Shown: positions 42,528-52,300 of the stretch, piece after piece
How positions within the stretch are numbered: position 1 is the stretch's first letter
Layout: each line of letters starts with the position of its first letter
DNA from: JANOSH01 sp031415695
GTDB lineage: Bacteria > Actinomycetota > Acidimicrobiia > Acidimicrobiales > Ilumatobacteraceae
NCBI GenBank assembly: GCA_031415695.1
Contig: JANOSH010000027.1
Coordinates: 5,620-69,619, forward strand
Length of the DNA: 64,000 nt
Reading direction: 5' to 3'
Notes under the pieces: generated by a model
The model's input: the letters and a program-made list of their open reading frames with translations, nothing else
What the model was told of the DNA's origin: nothing
The model's database searches: none
Position numbers and translations under genes: made by a program

Positions 42528-43724
42528 CTAGCCGGGGCGGCCAGCGCCGACGACACTGGACGAGATTCCCGTGATCGACACCGTGGATCCCGAATACGGG
42601 GCATGGATCATTTGGCCGCCACCAATCGAGATGCCGACATGGTGAAGATCGCCATAGAAAAAGATGAGGTCGCCAGGCTGGGCCTGATCGAGGGGCACCT
42701 TTGGCAAAGCGTGATACTGCTGCGATGAGGTTCGTGGGATACCGACACCGGCTTGCGCCCATGCCCACGACGTAAGGCCCGAGCAGTCGAATGACACACC
42801 GGGGCTGGCAGTGGCGAACCGATAGGGCACGCCGATTTGGCTGTATGCGGCGGCCACCGCTCGACCAGCAGCGCCCGAAACCGCGGGTGCAGGCGGGGGT
42901 GCGGGGCGAGCCTTAATCGTGGTAGTGACTGCTGGGGCCGGCTGACCCTTCACCGTGGTAGTTGGGTTGGCGGTCGTGACCCGAGACGTTGAGGCTGACG
43001 TCGTGGGGCCAGCGGTGTTGGGGGCGCGAGCCGCAATCGCACGTTGCTGATCGGATATCTTGCGAATGGTTTCGGCGTCGGCCACCCGCTTGCGTTCGGC
43101 GGCTTGGCGTGCTTCGACTACCAGAGCGGCAAACTCACCGGTGTTCTTGGTTTGCAAAGCGTCGATCTGCGCCTGTGCGGCGTCGAGGTCACGTCGCTGC
43201 TTCTCGGTCTGCGCGACCAAACCGGCTGCTTCTTTTTGTTTGGAACTGAGAGCAACTCGCAGCTTGCCGGTGTCTTCTCGGGCAGCTCGCATCTGATCGG
43301 CGATGTCGTTGGTTCCACCAAGCAGTACCGATGAATACCCGTCGCGCTGTGCGACGTCGTTTCCAAGCCCATCGTTGGAGAGCAGCGTTCCCAAACCTCG
43401 AGACGTTGAGCCGTACACGTAACTCTTCACCGCGAACTGTGTCATCTGGCTACCAAGGCTGGCGAGCACGGCGTCTTGTTTGCCGAGCTGTGTTTGTGAC
43501 ACCACCAGCTCTTTGTTAAGACCGGCAAGCTTGTCCTGCGCACCAGCAAGCTGTTCGGACAACCGTTCTGCGGTTCGTTGTAGTTCGTGTTCTTTTTCGA
43601 CAAGGCGAGCCGCTTCGGCCTTGTTGTCGGCTAACGGGTCGGCAGATGCGGGCGGCGTGCCGAGCCCCAATAGGCTGACCGTCGTCACGACAAAAAATAC
43701 TCGAACCCAACCTCGTCTCCGCAT
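42528..43724 (-). CDS. NlpC/P60 peptidoglycan endopeptidase with coiled coil (RipA-like)
   Basis: 398 residues from ATG 43724 (MRRRGWVRVFFVVTTVSLLG), with a signal peptide cleaved near PPASA-DP. Residues about 30-200 form a long coiled coil (ERLSEQLAGAQDKLAGLNKE and later). A Thr/Pro linker leads to the NlpC/P60 domain: catalytic Cys in VSFDCSGLTSWAW, His in LHHVGISIGGG and a second His in MIHAPYSG. Cleaves peptide stems during cell separation. The coiled coil may hold the enzyme inactive or bind FtsX, as proposed for similar proteins. Confidence 0.93.
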   Translation of the reverse strand: MRRRGWVRVFFVVTTVSLLGLGTPPASADPLADNKAEAARLVEKEHELQRTAERLSEQLAGAQDKLAGLNKELVVSQTQLGKQDAVLASLGSQMTQFAVKSYVYGSTSRGLGTLLSNDGLGNDVAQRDGYSSVLLGGTNDIADQMRAAREDTGKLRVALSSKQKEAAGLVAQTEKQRRDLDAAQAQIDALQTKNTGEFAALVVEARQAAERKRVADAETIRKISDQQRAIAARAPNTAGPTTSASTSRVTTANPTTTVKGQPAPAVTTTIKARPAPPPAPAVSGAAGRAVAAAYSQIGVPYRFATASPGVSFDCSGLTSWAWAQAGVGIPRTSSQQYHALPKVPLDQAQPGDLIFFYGDLHHVGISIGGGQMIHAPYSGSTVSITGISSSVVGAGRPG

Positions 43725-43785
43725 AGCAGAAGGTACCGTAGCAAACGTTACGATCGTGTTGCATCCATGGGCGTCTTCTTGACGA

Positions 43786-45330
43786 TTACTCCCACTCGAT
43801 AGTTCCGGGCGGTTTCGACGTGATGTCGTACACCACACGGTTCACCCCGGCCACCTCGTTGACGATTCGGTTAGCCATCCGGTCGAGCAGGTCGTAGGGC
43901 AAGCGGGCCCAATCAGCGGTCATCGCGTCGTCGGATGTAACGGCTCGGATGATGATCGGGCGAGCATAGGTTCGCTCGTCGCCCATTACACCAACCGAAC
44001 GAATATCGGCCAAAACAGCAAATGCCTGCCATATTTCACGTTCCAAGCCGGCTAACCGCACCTCCTGGCGAACAATGGCGTCGGCCTCTTGAAGAATCGC
44101 AACCTTTTCACGGTCGACATCGCCAATGATGCGAACCCCGAGACCGGGTCCCGGGAACGGTTGGCGCCACACGATTTCGTCAGGCAATCCCAGCTCTGCG
44201 CCAACGCGTCGAACCTCGTCTTTGAACAGATTGCGGAGCGGCTCAACGAGTTCAAATGTCATATCGTCGGGTAAACCACCCACGTTGTGGTGACTCTTAA
44301 TGACCGAGGCCTTACCGTCGGTGCCACCGCTCTCGATGACATCGGGGTACAACGTTCCCTGAACCAGATACTTGGCGTCGGTTAACCCGCCGGTGTATTC
44401 CTCGAAGACGCGGATGAAGGTCTCGCCGATGATCTTTCTTTTCGTTTCCGGTTCGCTGACACCTGCGAGCTTGTCGAAAAACCTGTCGCCGGCATCGACA
44501 TGGATCAATTCGATGCCCTGATGTTTACGGAATGTCTCGACGACCTGTTCGCTCTCGCCCTTTCGCATCAGACCGGTATCGACATAGATACAGGTGAGCT
44601 GTGAACCGACGGCCCGATGCACAAGCGCAGCGGCAACCGACGAATCGACGCCGCCCGACAAGCCGCAAATCACTCGACCACCGCCTACTTGCGCGCGCAC
44701 TTTGGTGACGGCCTCGTCGAGGATGCTGGCATCGGTCCACGAGGGGTGACACCCAGACAGGTCGTGGAGGAAACGCCGGAGCACGTCTATCCCGAATGGG
44801 CTGTGCACGACCTCGGGGTGATACTGGACTCCCCAGATCCGGCGGTCGTCGTTCTCGATAATGGCCATCGGTGCCCCGGCCGTCGACCCAGTCGCACGGA
44901 ATCCGGGCGGCGTAACGGTTACAGCGTCGAAGTGGCTCATCCACACCGGTTGCTCGAGCGGAAGGCCCGCGGCGAGGCTAGAACCGGACGACACGGTGAG
45001 CGTGGCCCGTCCGTACTCGCCGGCCTCGCTTCGCCCGACAACGCCGCCCAATTGCTTGACGATCAGCTGAGCGCCGTAGCAGATGCCCAGAATCGGGATT
45101 CCAAGCTCGTAGATGGCCGGGTCGAGTTCGGGCGAGCCGGGAACGTGAACGCTTTTGGGCCCGCCCGAAAGAATGATGGCGTCCGGCGCTTTGGCTCGAA
45201 CCTGAGCCGCGCTAACGGTGTGAGGGACGATCTCGCTGTACACATTGAGTTCGCGCACGCGTCGGGCAATGAGCTGCGCGTACTGCGCCCCGAAGTCGAC
45301 AACAAGGCAGGAATCGAAAGGTCCACTCAC
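43786..45330 (-). CDS. guaA: GMP synthase (glutamine-hydrolysing)
   Basis: 514 residues from GTG 45330 (SGPFDSCLVVDFGAQYAQLI), the family length. Class I amidotransferase domain with nucleophile Cys in ILGICYGAQLI and the His-Glu pair in GVQYHPEVVHS. ATP pyrophosphatase motif LSGGVDSSVAAALV. C-terminal dimerisation domain ends KPPGTIEWE, the canonical terminus. Upstream frame to 45456 has no GuaA homology. Converts XMP to GMP. Confidence 0.97.
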   Translation of the reverse strand: MSGPFDSCLVVDFGAQYAQLIARRVRELNVYSEIVPHTVSAAQVRAKAPDAIILSGGPKSVHVPGSPELDPAIYELGIPILGICYGAQLIVKQLGGVVGRSEAGEYGRATLTVSSGSSLAAGLPLEQPVWMSHFDAVTVTPPGFRATGSTAGAPMAIIENDDRRIWGVQYHPEVVHSPFGIDVLRRFLHDLSGCHPSWTDASILDEAVTKVRAQVGGGRVICGLSGGVDSSVAAALVHRAVGSQLTCIYVDTGLMRKGESEQVVETFRKHQGIELIHVDAGDRFFDKLAGVSEPETKRKIIGETFIRVFEEYTGGLTDAKYLVQGTLYPDVIESGGTDGKASVIKSHHNVGGLPDDMTFELVEPLRNLFKDEVRRVGAELGLPDEIVWRQPFPGPGLGVRIIGDVDREKVAILQEADAIVRQEVRLAGLEREIWQAFAVLADIRSVGVMGDERTYARPIIIRAVTSDDAMTADWARLPYDLLDRMANRIVNEVAGVNRVVYDITSKPPGTIEWE

Positions 45331-45368
45331 AGCCGACAAGCTAGATGGTGGAGGGATAAAGCGAATGG

Positions 45369-46565
45369 TTAGATGGTGAGGGTCCCGACTACGAAGACGG
45401 TTGACGCGAGGGAGTCGGCATTCACCGCAGGCGTGGACGCGAAAACCCAATCCCACGAGAACGCTTTGGTGTCGTATACACCGGGGACTGCCGCTACATC
45501 ATCGACTGTCGGGCGGGCAGTGAAATAGCCATGTTGCCCCGACCAGCCGACGGCCCACGGGCTGCGCCAATCATGAATCTCGGCCTTGGTCGCACCCGAC
45601 ACCGCTTCGGTATAGACCAAATCCTTACCGCCAGCGACCGGCTTGCGAGCACTCGGCTTCACGCCGTCGACCGTGGGCCCAAAGGCGTCGTTTCGTTCGG
45701 TCAGGAATTCGCCGGTTCCAGTTGGCGACACCCTGACGTAGCCGTCGTAACCGTCGGTACCAAACGACCAATAACCCGATTGTGACGCGCCGAGATACAG
45801 CGGATATTGGGGCACTGCGGTCACCGTTCGGTCAACCCAGGTGCCAGTCGTGAAGTCGACAGTGCGAACCCGCAGCTTCATCTCGCGGATGAGTTTTTCG
45901 GTGGTGTAGGGCGGTGGAGGACCAGCCGCATCGATGAGGAGCGCAACGGAATGATCGCCAACCGCTACCGGCGTCTGGCCGAGGTAGGTGACGTCATTGG
46001 GTGTTGGGAGGAATGTCTCGAACGTCTTGTTCTTCAAATCGAACGCGACTAGTTGAGTCGAATGGGGGCCGCCTTTTGTGTTGCTCGCATTGATATCGAG
46101 ATACACCTCCCACCGATTCGCCACTATGACACTCGGCGCACTCGCACAGCCGCCAGGGGTCCACATTCGGTCGGTGCTGATTATCTCAATGGTCCAACCC
46201 GGCGCAGGGGTGTACTGGTCGGCCTTGCCTGCTTCGAGCGCGAGCAGGAACGACTTGCCAAGGCCGGGCTTACTGGCGCGAACCAGCAGACCGGGATCGG
46301 TGGAAGCACCGGGAGCAGCCGGGCTGCTCGGCGACGACCTGGTGACGAAACGGCCTGACGCCACGGTTGTCGGGGGGCTCGTCGTTACCGGCTTTACCGC
46401 GGTAACCGTTGAAGAACTCGACCCACTCGCGGCTGGAAACGATTCAGTCGACTTGGGTGCCGACGTGCTCGATGTTGCAACGGTGGTAACAGTGACCGAT
46501 GGCGGCGACGCCTGGAAACCACAACCAACTACTGCCACTACGAGCAACCCAACCGTGAGTCTCAT
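45369..46565 (-). CDS. Lipoprotein of unknown function
   Basis: 398 residues. Signal MRLTVGLLVVAVVGCGF with a lipobox (AVVG-C, Cys15). Ser/Thr/Pro-rich linker to about residue 90, then a beta-rich domain with repeated strands and aromatic turns (YPLYLGASQSGYWSFGTDGY, WSGQHGYFTARP). Two Cys (C15 and the one in PGGCASAP). It could be a beta-propeller. 38 nt downstream of its stop begins guaA on the same strand, though a functional link is not evident. Confidence 0.75.
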   Translation of the reverse strand: MRLTVGLLVVAVVGCGFQASPPSVTVTTVATSSTSAPKSTESFPAASGSSSSTVTAVKPVTTSPPTTVASGRFVTRSSPSSPAAPGASTDPGLLVRASKPGLGKSFLLALEAGKADQYTPAPGWTIEIISTDRMWTPGGCASAPSVIVANRWEVYLDINASNTKGGPHSTQLVAFDLKNKTFETFLPTPNDVTYLGQTPVAVGDHSVALLIDAAGPPPPYTTEKLIREMKLRVRTVDFTTGTWVDRTVTAVPQYPLYLGASQSGYWSFGTDGYDGYVRVSPTGTGEFLTERNDAFGPTVDGVKPSARKPVAGGKDLVYTEAVSGATKAEIHDWRSPWAVGWSGQHGYFTARPTVDDVAAVPGVYDTKAFSWDWVFASTPAVNADSLASTVFVVGTLTI

Positions 46566-46623
46566 GGATCAAAGCGTATGGCCTCCGCGGTCAACAAGGG
46601 GTTCAGCGTTCTAACCTCACGGG

Positions 46624-47394
46624 ATGAGCGCTGTTGTGGCCGTTGTGAATCAGAAGGGCGGGGTCGGCAAGACCACCGTCACGCTTGGCCTTGCGTCGGC
46701 CGCTGCTGCCGCAAATCGGCGTACGCTCGTGGTCGATCTCGACCCCCAGGCCAGTAGTACCTGGGTACTTGGCCTCGATCCGCAATCCGTCGAGATGTCC
46801 ACGTCCGAGCTTCTCCAAGTAGCCCGTGCCGGATGGGCACGCGACGCTGTTCAACCAAGCAGTTGGGGTCCGTGCGTCGACATCATTCCAGCGTCGAGCC
46901 GCCTGCAACAACGAGAGTCCCTGGGACCCAACGCAGTCGGACGGCTGGCCAAGGCGCTCGATGGACTCCACGACGACTACGACCTCGTCCTCATCGATTG
47001 CGCTCCTTCGCTTGGCAATCTCGCTCGCAATGCTCTTGCCGCTGCAAGCCACGCGCTTGTCGTCACCGAGCCGTCGTCGCTGGGTTTGCGGGGTATCGGA
47101 GCCGTCGCCGATTTCATCGATGATGTGTGGGAGGGCTACAACCCGAACCTCGAACTCCTCGGCGTCGTCGTCAACCGTGTGCCCCCCGTGTCGGGCGAAG
47201 CCGATCGGCAATACGACGAGCTCAACCGCACCGTGGGCAAGCGAGCCGTGTGGAAGCCTGTGGTTCCCCAACGAGTGGTGTTGGGTCAAGCAATTGCCGA
47301 ACGTATGCCCATTCACAGCTATGGCAGCAGGGCATCCGATGTCATTGCAGTGTTCGACCAGCTCTATGCCAAGTTGAGGCGCACCGTACGCTGA
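46624..47394 (+). CDS. ParA-family ATPase (orphan)
   Basis: 256 residues. Deviant Walker A QKGGVGKTTVTLGLAS at residues 10-25 with the signature Lys, switch I VVDLDPQASSTWVLG, switch II YDLVLIDCAPSLGNLARNAL. The chromosomal ParA/Soj type, but no ParB/Spo0J gene is adjacent and it is not near gidB/rnpA. It may position another cargo. The next gene begins 4 nt downstream. Confidence 0.9.
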   Translation: MSAVVAVVNQKGGVGKTTVTLGLASAAAAANRRTLVVDLDPQASSTWVLGLDPQSVEMSTSELLQVARAGWARDAVQPSSWGPCVDIIPASSRLQQRESLGPNAVGRLAKALDGLHDDYDLVLIDCAPSLGNLARNALAAASHALVVTEPSSLGLRGIGAVADFIDDVWEGYNPNLELLGVVVNRVPPVSGEADRQYDELNRTVGKRAVWKPVVPQRVVLGQAIAERMPIHSYGSRASDVIAVFDQLYAKLRRTVR

Positions 47395-47398
47395 CCGC

Positions 47399-49012
47399 AT
47401 GGTCCAAACGTGTGATGTCATTGTCCTCGGAAGTGGGGCGAGCGGCCTTGTCGCAGCGGTAGCCGCACATCATCACGGAGCGGATGTTTGCGTTTTTGAA
47501 AAGTCCGGTCTTCTCGGTGGGACATCGGCGATTTCCGGCGGCATTGTGTGGATGCCGAACAACCATCACATGGCCGACGCTGGTTTGGCCGACTCACGCG
47601 GCGACGCTCTTGATTACCTGTCGTCGTTGTCGCTGGGTCATATCGATTCCGACCTTGCCGCCACGTTCGTGGACGAAGGTCCGGCGGCGATCAAATGGCT
47701 CGAAGAACACACGCCGTGTCGGTTCGCCATCGTCGACGGTTACCCCGATTATCACCCCGAGCACCCCGGCGGTAAGCCCGGGGGTGGCCGTTCACTCGAC
47801 AATGAGCTGTTCGACTGGACCTCACTCGGTGAGTGGGGCGACCGTATCCGCACCGACTCACCTCGCCCGTTGACGCTGCGCGAAACCCCGCTCGGTGGTG
47901 CCACCGCGCTCCCTGCCATGTCGGTCATCGGTGAACGCATAGCCGCTGGCTCTGTTGGTTTCGGCAGGGCGTTGGTGGGGGCCCTCGTTCGCTCCTGTCT
48001 GGAACGGGGCATCGACCTCCAGACTGAGCATCGCGCCGAGGCATTACTCACCGCCGACGATGGGCGGGTAACCGGCGTTCGATTCAGCACGCCCACCGGC
48101 CCTGTCGAGGTAAACGCTCGACGTGGTGTCATCTTGGCCACCGGCGGGTTCGAATGGAACGACGACCTAGTCAAGACCCACCTGCGCGGTCCTATGGTTC
48201 TGGCCGCGAGCCCAGCAACGAACACCGGCGACGGCCTCACCATGGCCATGGATGCGGGAGCGCGTCTCGGCAACATGAGCGGCGCCTGGTGGGTGCCCGT
48301 CACCCAGGTTCCTGGCGATCAGCGGTGGGGCGTGCAGCGCGCTCACCTCATCCTGGGTGAACGCACGCGGCCCGGCTCGATCATGGTCAATGGTTCCGGG
48401 CGGCGATTCTGCAACGAGGCTGCGAACTACAACGCTCTCGGCGGTGTATTCCATGCCTTCGACCCCGTCAGTTTCAGCTACCCGAATCAGCCCGCCTGGA
48501 TGATTTTCGATCACCAACACAAACAGCGCTACGACGTCGCTAGCGCCAAAGCCGGCGACACGACTCCCGACTGGATTGTGTCGGCACCAACTGTCCGCGA
48601 GCTCGGCGAGGCGCTCGGCATCGATGCCGACATGCTTACGACAACCGTCGATCGATTCAATATCTCCGCCGTCAACGGGGCCGACCCCGATTTCGGGCGA
48701 GGACAATCGGCCTACGACACATTCAACGGTGACCGAAGCTTCGAAGGCGTAGCCGCCACGCTCGGGCCTTTGGAGCGCGGCCCGTATCACGCCATCCGAA
48801 TCGATATCGGCTCACTCGGCACCAACGGCGGGCCGCGCACCGATAGTCGCTCTCGGGTGCTATCACGTCATGGCGGGGTAATCGCCGGCCTATACGCAGT
48901 GGGCAATGCCATGGCCGCGCCCACCGGCATGGTGTACGGCGGCGCAGGCGGCACACTCGGGCCGGCCATCACGTTCGGGTTCATCGCCGGCCGCGACGCC
49001 GCCGAAAGCTAG
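47399..49012 (+). CDS. FAD-dependent oxidoreductase, 3-ketosteroid-delta-1-dehydrogenase-like
   Basis: 537 residues. N-terminal FAD motif VLGSGASGLVAAVAAHHHGA, then FEKSGLLGGTSAISGGIVWM, typical of the KstD/fumarate-reductase flavoprotein family. The C-terminal FAD motif is MVYGGAGGTLGPAITFGFIA. Catalytic Tyr candidates are in YPNQPAWMIF and YHAIRID. May oxidise steroids or related cyclic ketones, fitting the lipid-degrading gene content. Other family members reduce fumarate or oxidise other substrates, so the substrate is unsettled. Confidence 0.88.
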   Translation: MVQTCDVIVLGSGASGLVAAVAAHHHGADVCVFEKSGLLGGTSAISGGIVWMPNNHHMADAGLADSRGDALDYLSSLSLGHIDSDLAATFVDEGPAAIKWLEEHTPCRFAIVDGYPDYHPEHPGGKPGGGRSLDNELFDWTSLGEWGDRIRTDSPRPLTLRETPLGGATALPAMSVIGERIAAGSVGFGRALVGALVRSCLERGIDLQTEHRAEALLTADDGRVTGVRFSTPTGPVEVNARRGVILATGGFEWNDDLVKTHLRGPMVLAASPATNTGDGLTMAMDAGARLGNMSGAWWVPVTQVPGDQRWGVQRAHLILGERTRPGSIMVNGSGRRFCNEAANYNALGGVFHAFDPVSFSYPNQPAWMIFDHQHKQRYDVASAKAGDTTPDWIVSAPTVRELGEALGIDADMLTTTVDRFNISAVNGADPDFGRGQSAYDTFNGDRSFEGVAATLGPLERGPYHAIRIDIGSLGTNGGPRTDSRSRVLSRHGGVIAGLYAVGNAMAAPTGMVYGGAGGTLGPAITFGFIAGRDAAES

Positions 49013-49020
49013 TCGACGGC

Positions 49021-49722
49021 TCAGCGTGCATCGATCGCGAACGGGTCCGCTGCGGCATCAGCACACGCTTCAGGATTCTTGACGAGCCAGGCCGACACCT
49101 CGTCCACCGGGCTCTTCACCACGCCTGTGCGCCACGCGTCGAAGTAGGGCCACGGGTAAATCGTCCCCCGCCTGACCTTCCATTCCGCCTCGGGACATGG
49201 CGTCGAAATGCCGACATGGATATGACAGGCAGTCGAATCGCCCGTCAGTCCTATGTTCCCAATCACCTTCCCGACCGTCACTCGCTCGCCCTTGGTCACA
49301 TCAACGCGATCGAGATGGCTCGTGTAGTACCGCACCCCATCGTCACCGACAATGCCGACCGATGGTCCCCCGCGCAACGCCGGATTGTCATCGGCCTTGA
49401 TATAGCGGTCAACAGCGCGCACATCGGTTGCGAACCCGGTAGCCATCGCCAAAACATCGGTACCGCAAGCCGCGAACACGTCGGTGGCGGGGTAACCCGA
49501 ATGCGTTCTCGCATAGCTCACGTTCGCCCCTTCCGGGATCGGGAACACATGGTTGAGCGGGTCGAGCACAATGGTGGTCGTGGTCGTGGTGGTTTCGAAG
49601 ACAGTGCGTGAAGTGGCGGGAACTGTCGTGGTCGTCGTTGGTAACGGCACCGCCGCTGGCTGCGCAGTCGATGAGCATGCCGCCACCATCGCCAGCGCGA
49701 ATACAACGTTTCGTCGGATCAA
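49021..49722 (-). CDS. M23-family peptidase-like lipoprotein
   Basis: 233 residues. Signal and lipobox MIRRNVVFALAMVAACSS (Cys16). Thr-rich linker, then the LytM fold: first zinc ligands in HSGYPATDVFAACGTDVLAM, and HxH in TACHIHVGISTPC; the intervening YYTSHLDRVDVTKGERVTVG is typical. All ligands are present so it may be active on peptidoglycan cross-links. Extra Cys residues in ACGTDV, TACHIH and TPCPEA could form disulfides. Stop 8 nt from the KstD-like stop (convergent). Confidence 0.88.
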   Translation of the reverse strand: MIRRNVVFALAMVAACSSTAQPAAVPLPTTTTTVPATSRTVFETTTTTTTIVLDPLNHVFPIPEGANVSYARTHSGYPATDVFAACGTDVLAMATGFATDVRAVDRYIKADDNPALRGGPSVGIVGDDGVRYYTSHLDRVDVTKGERVTVGKVIGNIGLTGDSTACHIHVGISTPCPEAEWKVRRGTIYPWPYFDAWRTGVVKSPVDEVSAWLVKNPEACADAAADPFAIDAR

Positions 49723-50441
49723 GGTTTGCGGCCCAACGCCACTACCGACAAACCAAACGGCAGCGAAACGTGACGTAGGAGTTGGCGTTCGGCCGCCGCT
49801 ACGAGGCCGAGCACCCCGGCCAGGCCGCCCGCATTCTGAGCCAGGTCGCTGCTACTTCGACCATTCTCGACAACAGCCTTCACGGCGGCCGCCGGTATGA
49901 GGAAACTATAGGCACCGGTTGACCGCACGACATCCATGTCGGCCGACACCAACAGCGCCTCAAGGTCCCGACGCGAAAACCGACGAGCACCATGCACTTC
50001 GCGGTCATGGGCTCGCATCAGGCGCCTCACCCCCGGCTCCATCAGTGCGACCACTCCCCCAGGCTTGGTCACCCGAACGAGTTCGCGAACAGCCGCCGCC
50101 GGGTCGGCAACGGCCGCGTGGTAGAGCACCGTGACGCACAAGACGGCATCGAACGCAGCGTCGGCGAACGGTAAGGAACTCAGATCGGCCACCGCGCGAT
50201 CAGCAGTCGGATGGTTCTCGCCATAGAGTTCCAGCGCCAGCGGTTCAAAATCGGAGGCCACCACCCGCCCCGAGTTGGCAAGCCATGCTCCGGTAGCCCC
50301 GGTACCCGAACCAGCGTCGAGGAACCGGCCACCTGTCACTAGGTAAGGTTCGAGGAGCCCACGAAGTAATGCTCGTGTTGATGCGTACCACCAGTGGGCA
50401 TTTTCGACGTCGGCCATCAACCGGTACTCGTCGCGGTTCAT
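49719..50441 (-). CDS. SAM-dependent methyltransferase (class I)
   Basis: 240 residues. Motif I FLDAGSGTGATGAWLANSG, acidic end of strand 2 VVASDFEPLAL, and VLCVTVLYHAAV as motif post-II. N-terminus DVENAHWWYASTRALLRGLL is characteristic of methyltransferases in glycosyltransferase clusters. Overlaps the M23 gene start by four bases and the membrane glycosyltransferase stop by four bases, so the three are an operon. Confidence 0.9.
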   Translation of the reverse strand: MNRDEYRLMADVENAHWWYASTRALLRGLLEPYLVTGGRFLDAGSGTGATGAWLANSGRVVASDFEPLALELYGENHPTADRAVADLSSLPFADAAFDAVLCVTVLYHAAVADPAAAVRELVRVTKPGGVVALMEPGVRRLMRAHDREVHGARRFSRRDLEALLVSADMDVVRSTGAYSFLIPAAAVKAVVENGRSSSDLAQNAGGLAGVLGLVAAAERQLLRHVSLPFGLSVVALGRKP

Positions 50442-52300
50442 GGAGCGAGCGCGCGTGCGGCACGATCTTTTAAGGTCTCGGCCTTCACCTGCGCGGCGAA
50501 ACCGCGCAGATCGTACAGCTCGTAGCGGCCACCACTACTGAGCTTGGTTGGCGGACCGAGAACAGCCTGCACCGCGGGCGACGTGTCGGGCACGGCGTTC
50601 GGGCCGACAGTCGAGTTGCGATCGATGACCAATGCACGAAATCCGATTGCAACGACCGTTGTGAGCCACTCCTCAGCCGGTTGTGATTCGAAGGCCAGCG
50701 GATAGTCGGGATACCGGCCACGCACGAACCCGAAACTCCATTTCACACCGGGCTCATATACATACCCAAGCGCCTGGTCGTAGGCACCCGTGCCGCCCCG
50801 GTCGGGTACCTCCGGGAACGGCACATGAGGCCAGGTGAACACAGCTCCGCCAGGCCCAACCACGTCGGCTGCAGCGCGAAAAAATGGCCGTTCATCGGTG
50901 GAACGAGCAGCAATGGCGTCGTACGGCGGCACATCGGCCGGGGTCCATTGGTCGACTAGTCCAACAGCTAAGAGCGAGATCGCCACTGCCGGTGCCGCCC
51001 ATCGGGGCCGAACCTTCTGACTGAGCCAACGTTCGACCACAAGGCCCAGCGCGGCCAATGACAAGAACGCGATAACGATCGAAATTCGATTCCAAGCACG
51101 GATATAGCTCATGCCGGCGGCCGCAATAAGAAGTGACCCCCCGCTCACTGTACCCATCAGCAGACAGCACAGATTGAGCAACCCGAGTCTGGTCAGTTGC
51201 GTGCCGGTTGGACCGCGCAAGCGGCCGAGCGCCGCGCCGGCAACGCCAAGCAGCAAACCAACGAACCCGATGGCACCGATTACGCCAAGTTGTTGACCCG
51301 GTTCACTCGGCACCACTTTGCCTTGGGAACGGTCAGTGACCTTTGCGAGCGGCGCTACCCGATGACCAACGCGAGGCATCACCAACTGACTGATTCTCAG
51401 GCCATACAGTTCGGTCTCGGTGGGGCTTCGTTGGGCGACGCCTGCATTGGCTCCCTCGCGAGCCTGGTAGACCAACGTGGGCGACACGTTGAGCCCGAAT
51501 ACCAGGCCGCTAGCAACGATGAGCGCACCGGCAGAGACGAGAGGGGCTAGCCACCGGCGATGGTTCACCGCGGCAAAGCTCGCAGCCAAAACTATGAGAC
51601 CCATCGAGAACATGAAGTAATACGACCCAGTCGACGCAAGACCGATACCACCGGCAAGTACCCAACGCGATCGTGCCGACCGCAGATCGAGCCGAACCCG
51701 GTTCTGGTCGGTCAGACGAACGAGCGGGGGCGTGTCGTCGAACATCGACAGCGCGAACAACATGCCGAGTGGCACCATTTGGTAACCCGACAGCAACAGA
51801 TGTCCTTCGCTACGCACGAAGTGGTACGGCGCGTACGCATACAGGAGCGCCAGAACGGCGGCGAGCCATCGGCGCAATCCAAGGATTCGCAGCACTGCGT
51901 GGGTCATCGCCGCTACTGCCCCGAACGACAACACGTAGAACAGGTTGATGGCCGAGCCTGGACCCCCGCTCACCCATGCGAGCAGACGCAGAATGAGCAG
52001 GTGAAGGTTGTCAACGCCTTGGGGCAAGTCGTACAGCGTTTGCCCGAACGGCCAGCCGAGATCAGGATTCGTGAGATATGTGCCGTGATCGCCCAGGGTT
52101 CGAGCGACCATGAGGTAGAAGGTGGCGTCACCGCCAACCGTGAATGGTTCGGACCACGTTGCGCGCCAGAGTCGAAACTGAATTGCCACGAGTACGAGCG
52201 CGAGCAGGCCAACGACGGATGATTCGACTACGAGTGTGCGGGTACGGCCAGATGACACGGCAACGAACGATACGCCGTCGTACACTGTTGGTTCCGCCAT
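50438..52300 (-). CDS. Multi-pass membrane protein, GT-C glycosyltransferase-like
   Basis: 620 residues from ATG 52300 (MAEPTVYDGV), with about 12 membrane helices. An early luminal acidic loop VGGDATFYLMVARTLGDHGT and HFVRSEGHLL segments resemble GT-C type lipid-linked sugar transferases. A soluble C-terminal domain of about 150 residues follows. Could transfer a sugar to an envelope glycan. The start codon overlaps the divergent GT2 ATG; a GTG further in (about 52256) is an alternative. Substrate unknown. Confidence 0.8.
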   Translation of the reverse strand: MAEPTVYDGVSFVAVSSGRTRTLVVESSVVGLLALVLVAIQFRLWRATWSEPFTVGGDATFYLMVARTLGDHGTYLTNPDLGWPFGQTLYDLPQGVDNLHLLILRLLAWVSGGPGSAINLFYVLSFGAVAAMTHAVLRILGLRRWLAAVLALLYAYAPYHFVRSEGHLLLSGYQMVPLGMLFALSMFDDTPPLVRLTDQNRVRLDLRSARSRWVLAGGIGLASTGSYYFMFSMGLIVLAASFAAVNHRRWLAPLVSAGALIVASGLVFGLNVSPTLVYQAREGANAGVAQRSPTETELYGLRISQLVMPRVGHRVAPLAKVTDRSQGKVVPSEPGQQLGVIGAIGFVGLLLGVAGAALGRLRGPTGTQLTRLGLLNLCCLLMGTVSGGSLLIAAAGMSYIRAWNRISIVIAFLSLAALGLVVERWLSQKVRPRWAAPAVAISLLAVGLVDQWTPADVPPYDAIAARSTDERPFFRAAADVVGPGGAVFTWPHVPFPEVPDRGGTGAYDQALGYVYEPGVKWSFGFVRGRYPDYPLAFESQPAEEWLTTVVAIGFRALVIDRNSTVGPNAVPDTSPAVQAVLGPPTKLSSGGRYELYDLRGFAAQVKAETLKDRAARALAP

